Below are positions 17,346 through 25,843 of a stretch of DNA of 64,000 bases, in pieces. Numbering within the stretch: position 1 is the first letter of the stretch; each line of letters begins with the position of its first letter. The notes under the pieces are model-generated. The model was not told where the DNA came from, made no database searches, and was given only the letters and a program-made list of their open reading frames with translations. The stretch is from positions 558,001 to 622,000 of the forward strand of contig NZ_JBLXIK010000002.1 in NCBI RefSeq assembly GCF_048269565.1, given 5' to 3'. The position numbers and the translations under genes are program-made. Origin of the DNA: Maricaulis sp048269565 (lineage in GTDB: Bacteria; Pseudomonadota; Alphaproteobacteria; Caulobacterales; Maricaulaceae).

Positions 17346-17363
17346 GGACCGGCGAACCGGTCC
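17346..17363 (-). promoter_or_regulatory. Hairpin in the rpmI-rplT leader
   Basis: On the minus strand GGACCGG-TTCG-CCGGTCC: a perfect 7-bp stem with a UUCG tetraloop, a few bases before the rpmI ribosome-binding site. It could be a ribosomal-protein leader element for L20 feedback, but a single hairpin is weak evidence. Confidence 0.4.
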
Positions 17364-17474
17364 GAGGGTGTGAACAGTCAGCGGGCATGTCGATTTGGCC
17401 CGGTAGACTGGTGATAAGAGAGCGGGGTTTATACGCGTCTGGCAGGGGATTGCAACAGCGCGAGGGAGTCTGAA

Positions 17475-17930
17475 TCAGGCCGCGTGCTCATGCTCACACA
17501 GGCCGCAATCCTTGATGTGGTCATGGCCGGCGCGGGCCTGGCTGCGCCAGTTGACCAGATGGGCGGCGGCCAGGACGCTGACGCCGGTCAGCGTCAGGGC
17601 GGTTTCGACCAGCGGGCTGGACAGGTGCAGGGCGCCGACGGTCATCAGGGCGAGGCCCAGCAGGCCGATGGCCAGAACCGGCCAGCGCGCATGGCTGGCG
17701 CGAACGCTCCAGCCCAGGGCCAGCAGCGAGATTGGCGCGGCGATGGCCAGCAGGCCCAGATGCCAGGCATGGCTGGCACCGAACACTTCGCCAAGACCCG
17801 GAGCCAGCATCGGTGCGGCGGCGGCCGCGACCGGAAACAGCAGGCAGTGGGCGACACAGACAGCCGACAGGCTGACGCCTGTGAGGTCGAGCGTTCCGTT
17901 GTGCAGATTGATCCGGGGCATCCAGCGCAT
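17475..17930 (-). CDS. MerC-family membrane protein, probably Zur-regulated
   Basis: About 151 residues. DLTGVSLSAVCVAHCLLFPV is the MerC first-helix signature with its Cys pair, and roughly four membrane segments follow. The C-terminus HDHIKDCGLCEHEHAA adds two more Cys and several His, a likely metal-binding tail. I start at the ATG 17930 because the frame's first ATG at 17972 falls inside a Zur-like box, which must be untranslated promoter DNA. MerC proteins carry mercuric ion into cells. With a Zur box and a His/Cys tail this paralogue may move zinc instead. No other mercury genes are nearby. Confidence 0.8.
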   Translation of the reverse strand: MRWMPRINLHNGTLDLTGVSLSAVCVAHCLLFPVAAAAAPMLAPGLGEVFGASHAWHLGLLAIAAPISLLALGWSVRASHARWPVLAIGLLGLALMTVGALHLSSPLVETALTLTGVSVLAAAHLVNWRSQARAGHDHIKDCGLCEHEHAA

Positions 17931-17954
17931 GGTTGTTTCGTCCGTCTTCGTCCA

Positions 17955-17973
17955 AATGATATAGTATAACATT
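17955..17973 (-). promoter_or_regulatory. Zur-like operator upstream of the MerC-family gene
   Basis: AATGATATA-G-TATAACATT on the plus strand: a 9-1-9 palindrome with one mismatch, very close to the alphaproteobacterial Zur box AATGTTATA-N-TATAACATT as I remember it. It lies 25 bases upstream of the likely start at 17930. Confidence 0.65.
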
Positions 17974-18120
17974 CGGCGCGATGGAAGGGCCGTGACGGTC
18001 TATTCGCAGTCCTGCCTCGATCCTGAAGACGGACACATGAAAACGGGCACATGAAAACGGGTGGCCCCCTGGAGAGCCGCCCGCCTGCATGTGTCAGACT
18101 GGGGGCCGCAGCCCCGCCCG

Positions 18121-19872
18121 TCAGTCGGCAAAGCCAAGTTCGGAGATTTCCAGTCGTGCCGGCGCGTCCATGCCCTCACGATAGGTGCCGACCCAGATAT
18201 CATAGGTGCCGCTCTGCGGCCCCTCGAAATGGATGCCGGGGTTCAGGCCGTTATTGTCATCATTGCAGACCCAGTTGCCGTCCGGATCATTGATGATGAG
18301 GGTCGTGTCCGCGTCCGACATCACCGAGATGAACAGATCGAGCGCGCCGGGCGTGAAGGTCAGCTCGAAATCCGGTGCTGCGGTCGCATAACCGCGGCAC
18401 ATGGAGCCGGCTGCCGATTCCGCGGCGATCGGGCCGCCGGCCATCACCTCGACCACATAGGGATCGGGTGAGAAACCGCCGGTGAGGGAGGCCGAGCCGG
18501 AATTGGCGTCCAGCATGTAGTCGAATTCGCCGCTGCCCTGATACTCATCGCCGAAGGCCAGTTCGGAAATGTGCAGGACCGCGTCTTCCGGCTGGAAGTC
18601 GGAATAGGTGCCGACCCAGATATCATAGCGGCCCGACTGGGGCTCGTCGAAGCGGATGCCCGGATTGAGGCTGCCCGCGCTGTCATCATCGCAGACCCAG
18701 CTGCCATCCGGTGCGTTCACGACCAGGGTCGTATCGCCCGACGAGGTCGCCGAAAGGTAGAGGTCGAGGCTGCCGGCCGTGTAGTTGAGGTTGAAGTCAG
18801 GCGCGGTGGTCGCGAAGCCGCGGCAATTCTGCCCGACCGCTTCGAAGACGTCGACATCGCCGCCGGCCTGCAGCGAGACATTGTACGGATCCGGGATGAA
18901 GCCGGCGTTCAGGGACACCGAGCCGTAATTCGATGGCAGGGCGTAATCGAGCACCGCCGGCACGTCAATTTCGCCACGGAAGCCGGTTTCGGACACAAAC
19001 AGCGTTGCGTCGGCAATGGCTCCCCCGGAGTAACGGCCAGCCCAGATCGCATAGCGGCCAGCGGCCGGGTCGGTGAGGCGGATGCCCGGATTGAGCTCCT
19101 CGGCGGAATCATCATCGCAAATCCAGTTTCCGTCCGGGCCCTGGACGATCAGGGTGGTGTCGGCATCGGACTCCATCGACAGATAGAGATCGTGCTGGTC
19201 ATTGGCGGAATAGTTCAGCCAGACATCGGGTGCCTCGCTGATCTGGCCCCAGCAATAATCGCCGGTGCCGCGGCTGCCATCGAGATCGCCGCCGGCGCGC
19301 ACGGCAACACGGCGCGGGTCATCGGAGAAGCCGGCACGCAGGTTGAGCGTGCCCGAATTGGGCTGCAGCGCCGGATTGGGTGCTCGCGAATAGGCATTGT
19401 CGCTGGAAAAACCGACCTCGGAGATATGCAGCATGGATGGCTCATAGCCATTGCCGGCCGAGAGCGTGCCGACCCAGATATTATAGACGCCCGATTGCGG
19501 CGTGTCGAAGGAGATGCCGGGGTTGAGGCCCTGGCCCGGCGCATCATCATTGCAGTGCCAGCTGCCGTCCGGTGCATTGACCATCAGCGTCGTGTCGGCA
19601 TCCGAGGCGGCGGAGATGTAGAGAGGATAACCGCCTGCATTGTACTGCAGATTATAGGATGGCTGGTAGGAAATATAACCATAGCAGCGGTCGTCGACAT
19701 TGCCGCCAAAAATGGCGCCGCCAGCCTGGATACCGACCGAAACCGGATCCGGCGCGAAGCCGGCATTCAGCGAACTCGATCCATAGGCCGGGGCCGCATT
19801 CGCGTCCTGTGCCTGTGCCGAGGCTGCCAGCAGTACCACTGCCGCTGCGCTCGTCGCCAATCTGTAGATCAT
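18121..19872 (-). CDS. Secreted protein with four PPC-like beta-sandwich modules
   Basis: 583 residues from ATG 19872, which has GGGGAG 7 bases upstream; the ATG at 19878 is too close to that site. A signal peptide (MIYRLATSAAAVVLLAASAQA) is followed by four modules at about residues 30-155, 172-299, 316-440 and 457-583. Each has NAGFxPDP near its start, a DADTTL strand, PDGxWxCxDD, LNPGI, and an end like PQSGxYDIWVGTY and ISELGF. Each module has one Cys before and one inside the W-C-DD motif, probably a disulfide. The fold resembles pre-peptidase C-terminal domains. No catalytic domain is present. The adjacent upstream gene encodes one such module alone. Confidence 0.8.
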   Translation of the reverse strand: MIYRLATSAAAVVLLAASAQAQDANAAPAYGSSSLNAGFAPDPVSVGIQAGGAIFGGNVDDRCYGYISYQPSYNLQYNAGGYPLYISAASDADTTLMVNAPDGSWHCNDDAPGQGLNPGISFDTPQSGVYNIWVGTLSAGNGYEPSMLHISEVGFSSDNAYSRAPNPALQPNSGTLNLRAGFSDDPRRVAVRAGGDLDGSRGTGDYCWGQISEAPDVWLNYSANDQHDLYLSMESDADTTLIVQGPDGNWICDDDSAEELNPGIRLTDPAAGRYAIWAGRYSGGAIADATLFVSETGFRGEIDVPAVLDYALPSNYGSVSLNAGFIPDPYNVSLQAGGDVDVFEAVGQNCRGFATTAPDFNLNYTAGSLDLYLSATSSGDTTLVVNAPDGSWVCDDDSAGSLNPGIRFDEPQSGRYDIWVGTYSDFQPEDAVLHISELAFGDEYQGSGEFDYMLDANSGSASLTGGFSPDPYVVEVMAGGPIAAESAAGSMCRGYATAAPDFELTFTPGALDLFISVMSDADTTLIINDPDGNWVCNDDNNGLNPGIHFEGPQSGTYDIWVGTYREGMDAPARLEISELGFAD

Positions 19873-19897
19873 GGTCATTCTCCCCTGGTGCGCGATG

Positions 19898-20362
19898 TTA
19901 CTCGCTGAAAAGTTCCGAAATCGACACGGTCGCCTCCTCGCGGGAGGCGTCCGCATAGGTGCCGATCCAGATGTCGTAGAGGCCCGATTGCGGGCCGGTG
20001 AAGCGGATCGACGGATTGAGACCCTCGCCGCTGTCATCATCGCAGTGCCACCCCCCATCGGGCGCCTGGATGACGAGCGTGGTATCGACGGCCGCGTCCA
20101 CCGAGATAATCAGTGGCGAGGCGCCGGCATTGTAGAAAAGCGCCAGGTCAGGCGCATCGGCGATAAAGCCGCTGCACTCCGCCCCGCGTGACTGGCTGGC
20201 ATCGATCGAGCCGCCGGTCGCAAGGCGCAGGCGATAGGGATCGGGTGTGAAACCGGCCGAGAGCGAGACATCGCCGGAGCTCGGCAGGGCCGAGGCGTTC
20301 TGGGCCGCAGCCGTGCCGCAGCCGGTGATGAGCGCGATGGTGAAAGCGGTCAGCCTGAGCAT
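19898..20362 (-). CDS. Secreted protein with a single PPC-like module
   Basis: 154 residues: a signal peptide (MLRLTAFTIALITGCGTAAA) and one module with the same landmarks as the four-module neighbour (SAGFTPDPYRLRLATGG, VDTTLVIQAPDGGWHCDDD, LNPSIRF, GPQSGLYDIWIGTY, SISELF) and the same Cys pair. The signal also contains a Cys in ITGCGT, which could be a weak lipobox. It is 25 bases upstream of the four-module gene on the same strand, so the two are probably an operon derived by module duplication. Function unknown. Confidence 0.78.
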   Translation of the reverse strand: MLRLTAFTIALITGCGTAAAQNASALPSSGDVSLSAGFTPDPYRLRLATGGSIDASQSRGAECSGFIADAPDLALFYNAGASPLIISVDAAVDTTLVIQAPDGGWHCDDDSGEGLNPSIRFTGPQSGLYDIWIGTYADASREEATVSISELFSE

Positions 20363-20534
20363 TCAATTCCCCGAAACCCCAGCCAGCCGGATCAAGACCC
20401 GGCCAGGCGCCCACAATTGAGCATGCTTTGCAGAGAATTTCATCTGAAAACAAACGGGCTGAACCGCGACTGAACGCCGCCGCCTTCAATGCGGCCGCAT
20501 TCAGTCACAATCCGGAAATCGCGGGCAGGCGCGT

Positions 20535-21074
20535 CTAGCGCGGCGCCATCACCATCACCATCAGCCGGCCTTCGAGCTTGGGCTCGAACTCGACCTTGGC
20601 GATCTCGCCGAAGTCTTCCTTGACGCGGCGCATGATGTCCATGCCGCGGTCCTGGTGAGCCATTTCACGGCCACGGAAACGCAGGGTGATCTTCACCTTG
20701 TCGCCGGCTTCAAAGAAGCGCGTCATGGCCTTGGTTTTCACCTGGTAGTCATGGATGTCGATGTTCGGACGCATCTTGATCTCTTTGATCTCGACCGTCT
20801 TCTGCTTCTTGCGAGCTTCGGCTTTTTTCTTCTGTTCCTGGTATTTCAGCTTGCCATAATCAATGATTTTGCAAACGGGCGGATCGGCGTTGGGGGAGAC
20901 TTCGACAAGGTCGAGTCCGGCTTGAGCGGCAGCCTCGAGAGCGGCCTCGGTCGGCACAATCCCCTGCTTCTCTCCATTTTCGTCGATAAGAAGCACCCGC
21001 GGTACGCGGATGTCTAAATTCATACGCGGTCCGTCTTTTTTCGGCGGTTGCGCAGATTGTGGTCTACGGGCTAT
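20535..21074 (-). CDS. infC: Translation initiation factor IF-3, probable AUA start
   Basis: 179 residues if translation begins at the ATA at 21074-21072. The protein then reads (M)ARRPQSAQPPKKDGPR, the N-terminus I expect of alphaproteobacterial IF3, followed by IRVPRVLLIDENGEK, CKIIDYGKLKYQEQKK and KITLRFRGREMAHQDRG. An AAGGGAG is exactly 8 bases upstream of the ATA; no ATG or GTG is properly placed. The next ATG (21026-21024) would remove conserved residues. Rare start codons let IF3 limit its own synthesis, since IF3 discriminates against non-AUG starts. IF3 binds the 30S subunit and checks initiator tRNA. Confidence 0.93.
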   Translation of the reverse strand: MARRPQSAQPPKKDGPRMNLDIRVPRVLLIDENGEKQGIVPTEAALEAAAQAGLDLVEVSPNADPPVCKIIDYGKLKYQEQKKKAEARKKQKTVEIKEIKMRPNIDIHDYQVKTKAMTRFFEAGDKVKITLRFRGREMAHQDRGMDIMRRVKEDFGEIAKVEFEPKLEGRLMVMVMAPR

Positions 21075-21089
21075 GGCCGCTTCTCCCTT
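21072..21089 (-). promoter_or_regulatory. Shine-Dalgarno and ATA start codon of infC
   Basis: AAGGGAG (21089-21083), 8-base spacer, then ATA (21074-21072) on the minus strand. The spacing is ideal, which supports initiation at a non-canonical codon. Confidence 0.75.
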
Positions 21090-21227
21090 GTGGCCTGCGA
21101 GCAATACTTAGTAATCGTCCGGCGGCGCAGCTGGATCAAGCCCAAATTGGCCTGAATAGGCCGCAACCCTGCCGGAGAGCCGCGCACTATGGTGAAATGA
21201 TCACATTAAGCAAGCCTGCCGCGCGGT

Positions 21228-22211
21228 TCACGCCGCAGCCGTGCTGTCGGAGAAGCCGCCGGCAAAGCGCATCGCGGCCATGGCTTCGGACGGTGCGACC
21301 TGCGCCAGGACGGGTGCGTGCATCAAAATCACCGGCGCATCGCCGCGCGGCGCATTGAGTGCCGGGTCCTCGACGCCGGCATAGAGCGCCAGCGCCGGAG
21401 CGCCGGCCGCGACCAGCAGGTGCAGCAGCGGAGTGTCCTCGCCGAACACGAAGCGGGTTCGCCGTGCCAGTCCGGCAAGTTGCGGCAGTTTCGCCTTGCC
21501 GGTGATGTCACGCGCGCCCGGGGCGACCTGCGAGACATAGCGGCCGATCTCGCGGGTATCCGGTCCGCCGACCAGGGCCGGTGTGATTCCGGCCTGCAAT
21601 AATTCGTGCGCCAGATTGGCCCATTTTTCCTTGGGCCAGCGCAGGGCCGGTTTGACGTCATCGCCGGCCGGGGCGAGCAGGGCGAAGGGCCCGTTGAGCC
21701 CGAAATATTCCGGATCGAGCATGCGCGACTTGCGGGCGAGGAAATCGACCCAGCTCGCGTCCGGCGAGGGTGCGCCGCCGAGCGGAAAGTGCGCGGGGCC
21801 CAGGCCGATGGTGGCATTGAGCCGGCCGGCGATTTCGTCAACCGGGTGCTCGCCGGATTTGCGCGAGGGCAGGATTTCCAGCCAGTCGCATTTGGAAAAG
21901 CGGAACAGGCCCTTGAGTTTGCGTGAGGCATTGTCCCCGACCAGATCATAGACCCGGGTCGGATGTGCTGCCTTCAGGCGCTTGTCGCGCGCCACCGTTT
22001 GTGGCCGGCCGTCGGGCCGCGCATCGATCTCGATCGCGTTGAAAAACGGGCTGTGCTTGAGGAAGGACTCAAACTCCGGCGTCGTCAGCAATACGATCCG
22101 GTCACGCTTGTGCACCTGGCGCAGCGTTTTCGCCGAGGCGAGCATGCGTACGGTCGATGTCAGATCCCCCCAATGCAGGACGTAGACGGTATCGCGTTCC
22201 GGTTCGATCAT
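21228..22211 (-). CDS. Glycosyltransferase family 9 (heptosyltransferase-like)
   Basis: 327 residues starting MIEPERDTVYVLHWGDLTST. The C-terminal domain has FALLAPAGDD, RWPKEKWANLAHELLQAG, ALVGGPDTRE, KLPQLAGLARRTRFVFGEDT and HLLVAAGAPALALY, the nucleotide-sugar binding pattern of ADP-heptose:LPS heptosyltransferases. It would add a sugar to lipopolysaccharide or a related glycan at the inner face of the cytoplasmic membrane. The start overlaps the stop of the GT4 gene by ATGA, so the two act in one operon and probably one glycan pathway. Confidence 0.85.
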   Translation of the reverse strand: MIEPERDTVYVLHWGDLTSTVRMLASAKTLRQVHKRDRIVLLTTPEFESFLKHSPFFNAIEIDARPDGRPQTVARDKRLKAAHPTRVYDLVGDNASRKLKGLFRFSKCDWLEILPSRKSGEHPVDEIAGRLNATIGLGPAHFPLGGAPSPDASWVDFLARKSRMLDPEYFGLNGPFALLAPAGDDVKPALRWPKEKWANLAHELLQAGITPALVGGPDTREIGRYVSQVAPGARDITGKAKLPQLAGLARRTRFVFGEDTPLLHLLVAAGAPALALYAGVEDPALNAPRGDAPVILMHAPVLAQVAPSEAMAAMRFAGGFSDSTAAA

Positions 22212-23353
22212 GGCTGCGAGCTTAAAACCTCTTCGTAGACGCGCAAAGTCGCAGCTTGCAGGGCGCGTGTCGAGAACTGTGTCCTGACATGCTGCGCCGC
22301 GCGCTCGCCCATTTCGCTGCGCCGGGCCGGTGTCATTGTCATCGCCTCGCGGATCGCGGCGGCGAGGGCGGCGGGGTTGCCCGGCTCGACCCGCCAGCCG
22401 GTTTCGCCCGGCACCACAACCTCGCGCGCGCCGCCATGATCGGCCGCGATCACCGGGATGTGCATGGCGCCGGCCTCGGCCGCCGTGCGGCCAAACGCCT
22501 CCGGCTCCACCGAGGGGGTGAGGGCGAGATCGGCCATGGCGAAGGCGGCCGGCATGTCGCTGCAATGGCCGACAATGCGCACATCGGCATCCAGCCCGTG
22601 CCGGGCAATCAGCGCGTTGAGCTCGGCCAGATAGGTCTCACGGCCTTGGGCATCGCCGGCCATCAGGGTCAGCGGCACTTCCAGCCCCTCTGCCTTGAGC
22701 TGTCCGAGCGCGGTCAGGGTCTCGCGCTGCCCCTTCCAGCCGGTCAGCCGGGCCGGGTAGAGCGCGATCATGCGATCCGTTGGCCAGTCCAGCCCCCAGC
22801 CGGCCGCCAGTGCGGCGACGCGTTGCGGTTCGACCTGCTGCGGGTCGAAGCTGTCGAGATCGACACCGCGGGGGATCACCCGGATCCGCCCGGCGGCGAA
22901 CGGGTGCCGGGTGCGGATATGGTCGGCGATGAATTGCGAATTGGCGATCACCAGCTCACCGCGTGCCATGACGGCATTATACCAGCGTTTCAGCCCGGTC
23001 TTGCCATTATAGGTGCCGTGATAGGTGGTGATGAAATGCGCGCCACTCTGGCCGGCAGCCCATCTGGCGCTCCAGGCGGGTGCGCGCGAGCGGGCATGGA
23101 TGATCTCGATTGCATCGGCCTTGCCGATCGCCGCGATGCGCCGGGCATTGCGCCAGACAGTCCAGGGGTTCTTGCTCGCGACCGGCAGGCGCACCAGTTC
23201 GCCGCCCACCGCTTCCAGCTCCGCCTCGAGCCGTCCGCCCTCGCTCACGACCAGCGCCCGGCCGCCCGCCGCCACGACCGCCTCGGCGACTTCGAGCGTG
23301 GTGCGTTCGGCACCGCCAGCATCAAGCTGGGGAATGACCTGGAGAACATTCAT
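22208..23353 (-). CDS. Glycosyltransferase family 4
   Basis: 381 residues from ATG 23353 (MNVLQVIPQLDAGGAERTTL, the usual GT4 N-terminus). The catalytic C-terminal domain shows ARLTGWKGQRETLTALGQLK, VRIVGHCSDMPAAFAMADLA and the EPEAFGRTAAEAGAM loop (the E-x7-E motif) that holds the nucleotide sugar, then VIAADHGGAREVV and GETGWRVEPGNP. Retaining glycosyltransferase acting on surface polysaccharide or lipopolysaccharide. The reading extends upstream to 23425 but that part is not conserved. Coupled to the downstream GT9 gene. Confidence 0.9.
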   Translation of the reverse strand: MNVLQVIPQLDAGGAERTTLEVAEAVVAAGGRALVVSEGGRLEAELEAVGGELVRLPVASKNPWTVWRNARRIAAIGKADAIEIIHARSRAPAWSARWAAGQSGAHFITTYHGTYNGKTGLKRWYNAVMARGELVIANSQFIADHIRTRHPFAAGRIRVIPRGVDLDSFDPQQVEPQRVAALAAGWGLDWPTDRMIALYPARLTGWKGQRETLTALGQLKAEGLEVPLTLMAGDAQGRETYLAELNALIARHGLDADVRIVGHCSDMPAAFAMADLALTPSVEPEAFGRTAAEAGAMHIPVIAADHGGAREVVVPGETGWRVEPGNPAALAAAIREAMTMTPARRSEMGERAAQHVRTQFSTRALQAATLRVYEEVLSSQP

Positions 23354-23542
23354 GGCGTGACAGCGCACCGGGTTGGCAAAGCAGGGTTCAGGCGCGGTTT
23401 TTTCACAAGCGGCGCCCTGTGACAAACGAATCCGCAGTATCGCCCCCGCCGCAGCGGGTCACACTGTGACGGAAAACTTGAATGGACGCTGCGCCCCCTG
23501 ATGCTACCGCTTTGCCTTCGAATGCCGGCAGGAGGTGCGGAT

Positions 23543-24043
23543 ATGCAGGAGAATGAATTCGAGCGGAATGGCTATCGCCTCACCGACCGGCGCGAGGCCT
23601 TTGACCCCGTCCAGGCCCATCGCCTGCTCAGCACGTCCTACTGGTCGCCGGGAATCCCGGCGGAGACGGTTATCCGGGCGGCTGCCAATTCCTGGACCTT
23701 CTGCCTGTTGGCGCCCGATGGCCAATTCGCCGGCATGGCGCGCTTCATCACCGATCGGGCCACTTTCGCCTATCTTGCCGATGTCATCATCGATCCGGCC
23801 CATCGCGGCCACGGTCTCGGCAAATGGATGGTCGCATGTCTGCATGACCTGCCGGAAATCCGGGCCTGCCGGCGTTTGATGCTGATGACCGCCGATGCCC
23901 AGCCCCTCTATGCCGGGGTCGGCTATACGCCGCTGAAATCCCCCGAGCGGGCGATGGAGGTGGCGCGTCCCGATATCTATCGCCAGTCCGCATCCAGCGC
24001 CCCGGCTGATGCGGCGATGGACCGAGCTGCGGCCGCTGACTAA
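23543..24043 (+). CDS. GNAT-family N-acetyltransferase
   Basis: 166 residues from ATG 23543, which has AGGAGG 7 bases upstream; the in-frame ATG at 23501 lacks one. ADVIIDPAHRGHGLGKWMVA is GNAT motif A with the acetyl-CoA binding loop, followed by LMLMTADAQPLYAGVGYTPL (motif B region). This matches the small cytoplasmic GNAT group whose substrates are mostly unknown. Divergent from the glycosyltransferases and followed 41 bases later by a TPR protein on the same strand. Confidence 0.85.
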   Translation: MQENEFERNGYRLTDRREAFDPVQAHRLLSTSYWSPGIPAETVIRAAANSWTFCLLAPDGQFAGMARFITDRATFAYLADVIIDPAHRGHGLGKWMVACLHDLPEIRACRRLMLMTADAQPLYAGVGYTPLKSPERAMEVARPDIYRQSASSAPADAAMDRAAAAD

Positions 24044-24084
24044 CCTGACCGCCAGCCCTTCAACGTCTTGTCCCGGATGCCCTG

Positions 24085-24765
24085 ATGCGTTTTCTCCCCC
24101 TTGCCCATCTCCTTCCGGCCGGTTTGCTGGCCATTGCGGGCGCCACCGCCCATGCCCAGGGCTCGGCGATCTTGGCCGAAACTGACCGCTATTTTGCCTG
24201 TCTGGAGCGGGTCGAGAGCGATCAGGATGCCGCGTTCGAGGATGCCCTGGCCTGGCGGATGGAAGGCGGCGGCTGGCCGGCGGCGCATTGCGAGGCCCGG
24301 GCGATTATCGCGCTGGGTGATCGCGCCCGCGGCGCGGCCCTGCTCGACGAGCTGGCGATGTCCGAGGTGTCCGACCAGGACCAGCCGGCCCGCATCACCA
24401 TGCTGGTGGAAGCCGGTCAGACCTGGCTGGGCCTGGAGGAGGCGGACGCGGCGCAGGCCAGTTTCGCCGCCGCACTGGAACTTGACGCGCTCGACGGCGC
24501 CGCGCTGTTGGGCCGGGCCGGGGCGAGTGTGGCGCTGGGCGATTGGGATGCGGCGGAGGCTGCGGCGACGGCTGTCATTGATCAGACGCCCGGTCTCGTG
24601 GACGGCTGGCGCCTGCGTGCGCAGGCGCGGCTGGAAAATGGCGCGCTCGATGCGGCCTGGCAGGATATGGAAACCGGGCGGGAGATCGAGCCGGCCAATA
24701 TCGATTTGCTGGTGCTGCGTGGCCGGATCAATGAGGCCCGTCGTCTGGCGGCGCTGGAGAACTAG
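24085..24765 (+). CDS. Secreted TPR-like protein
   Basis: 226 residues with a signal peptide (MRFLPLAHLLPAGLLAIAGATAHA). Helical repeats follow: VEAGQTWLGLEEADAAQASF, ALLGRAGASVALGDWDAAEA and RLRAQARLENGALDAAWQDM have tetratricopeptide spacing with small residues at positions 8, 20 and 27. Two Cys in the first part (FACLERVE, AHCEARA) may pair. A periplasmic scaffold or chaperone-like role is usual for such proteins. Its end overlaps the convergent GGDEF gene by 4 bases. Confidence 0.7.
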   Translation: MRFLPLAHLLPAGLLAIAGATAHAQGSAILAETDRYFACLERVESDQDAAFEDALAWRMEGGGWPAAHCEARAIIALGDRARGAALLDELAMSEVSDQDQPARITMLVEAGQTWLGLEEADAAQASFAAALELDALDGAALLGRAGASVALGDWDAAEAAATAVIDQTPGLVDGWRLRAQARLENGALDAAWQDMETGREIEPANIDLLVLRGRINEARRLAALEN

Positions 24766-25733
24766 CCTGCCGCGCGGCGTGCTGCGGGCATGATGGTGCC
24801 AGCGAAAATCACGCGATTCCGGCCGGTTTCCTTGGCTTCGTACAGCGCATCATCGGCTGCGAGCAGCAGGGAATCCGGGCTGTCGTGATGGCCTTCGGGC
24901 GCCGAGATGGACACACCGATACTGGCGGTGATCGGGATCAACTCACCCGGATCGTTGACGATCTGCAGCGCTTCGACAGCCTGGCGGACGCGCTCGGCCA
25001 TCAGCGCCGCGTATTCCGGTGCCACATCGGGCAGCACAATGATGAATTCCTCACCCCCCAGCCGGCCCAGCCGCTCGCGTCCTGACAGGCAGGCCTGTAC
25101 GGCCTTCACCGTCTCCACCAGGACCCGGTCGCCGATGGCATGGCCATGGGTGTCATTGACGCGTTTGAAGTGATCGAGATCGAGCATCACGACCGCGACC
25201 CGAGTGCCAAGGCTGCGGGCCTGTGCGGTTTCCGCTTCCAGGCACTGCATCAGGGCCCGGCGATTGGCGACGCCGGTGAGGGAATCGGTTTCGGCCAGCT
25301 GGCGGAATTGTTTCTGCATCCGGACCAGGCGCGAGGCGGCGCGCAGGCGCGCGCGCAGCTCGGTCATATTGACCGGCTTGCGGATGAAATCATAGGCACC
25401 GGCATCAAGGGATTCCTCCAGCCGGCTTTCCTGGCCCGAGGCCGTGATGACGATGGTGTGCACGGATTCAGTCCGGGGATTGGCCTTCAGGGCCCAGCAG
25501 GCTTCCAGCCCGGTCATTGCCCCGACTTCAATTCCGGTCAGAAGGATATCGGCCGGCATGGCCTGCATCTGCTCGAGCACGGCCTCGGCGCTGCGCGCGG
25601 TCTGGACGCGGTAGCCCGCCTCCTCGACGGCCTTGCTCAGGATTCGAAGCTGCACCTGGCTGCTCTCACAGATCATCACGGAGATCTGGTCTCCGGGGCC
25701 GGGCGCTTCGATCATGATGTCGACTTCCCTCAT
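24762..25733 (-). CDS. Diguanylate cyclase with degenerate receiver domain
   Basis: 323 residues: a receiver-like domain (about residues 17-130) and a GGDEF domain (about 145-315) with active-site GGEEF at 226-230, DLDHFKRVNDTHGHAIGD and SIGVS. The catalytic domain looks intact and should make cyclic di-GMP. The receiver lacks the phosphoacceptor: Gly67 stands where Asp should be in ADILLTGIEVG, and the N-terminal acidic pair reads ES. Lys119 and Thr97 are kept. The inhibitory RxxD site before GGEEF is also replaced (SGRE). The start could be 25733 or the ATG six codons later. It probably answers to a signal other than phosphorylation. Confidence 0.88.
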   Translation of the reverse strand: MREVDIMIEAPGPGDQISVMICESSQVQLRILSKAVEEAGYRVQTARSAEAVLEQMQAMPADILLTGIEVGAMTGLEACWALKANPRTESVHTIVITASGQESRLEESLDAGAYDFIRKPVNMTELRARLRAASRLVRMQKQFRQLAETDSLTGVANRRALMQCLEAETAQARSLGTRVAVVMLDLDHFKRVNDTHGHAIGDRVLVETVKAVQACLSGRERLGRLGGEEFIIVLPDVAPEYAALMAERVRQAVEALQIVNDPGELIPITASIGVSISAPEGHHDSPDSLLLAADDALYEAKETGRNRVIFAGTIMPAARRAAG

Positions 25734-25843
25734 CAGACGTCGCCACCCATCATTTCTGTCAACATTGACCGCCCTCCCCAGCGTGGTCTGCCATGATTTT
25801 TATTCCGGCGCGCCCCGTATAGGGGAGAAAGGATAACAGCGTC

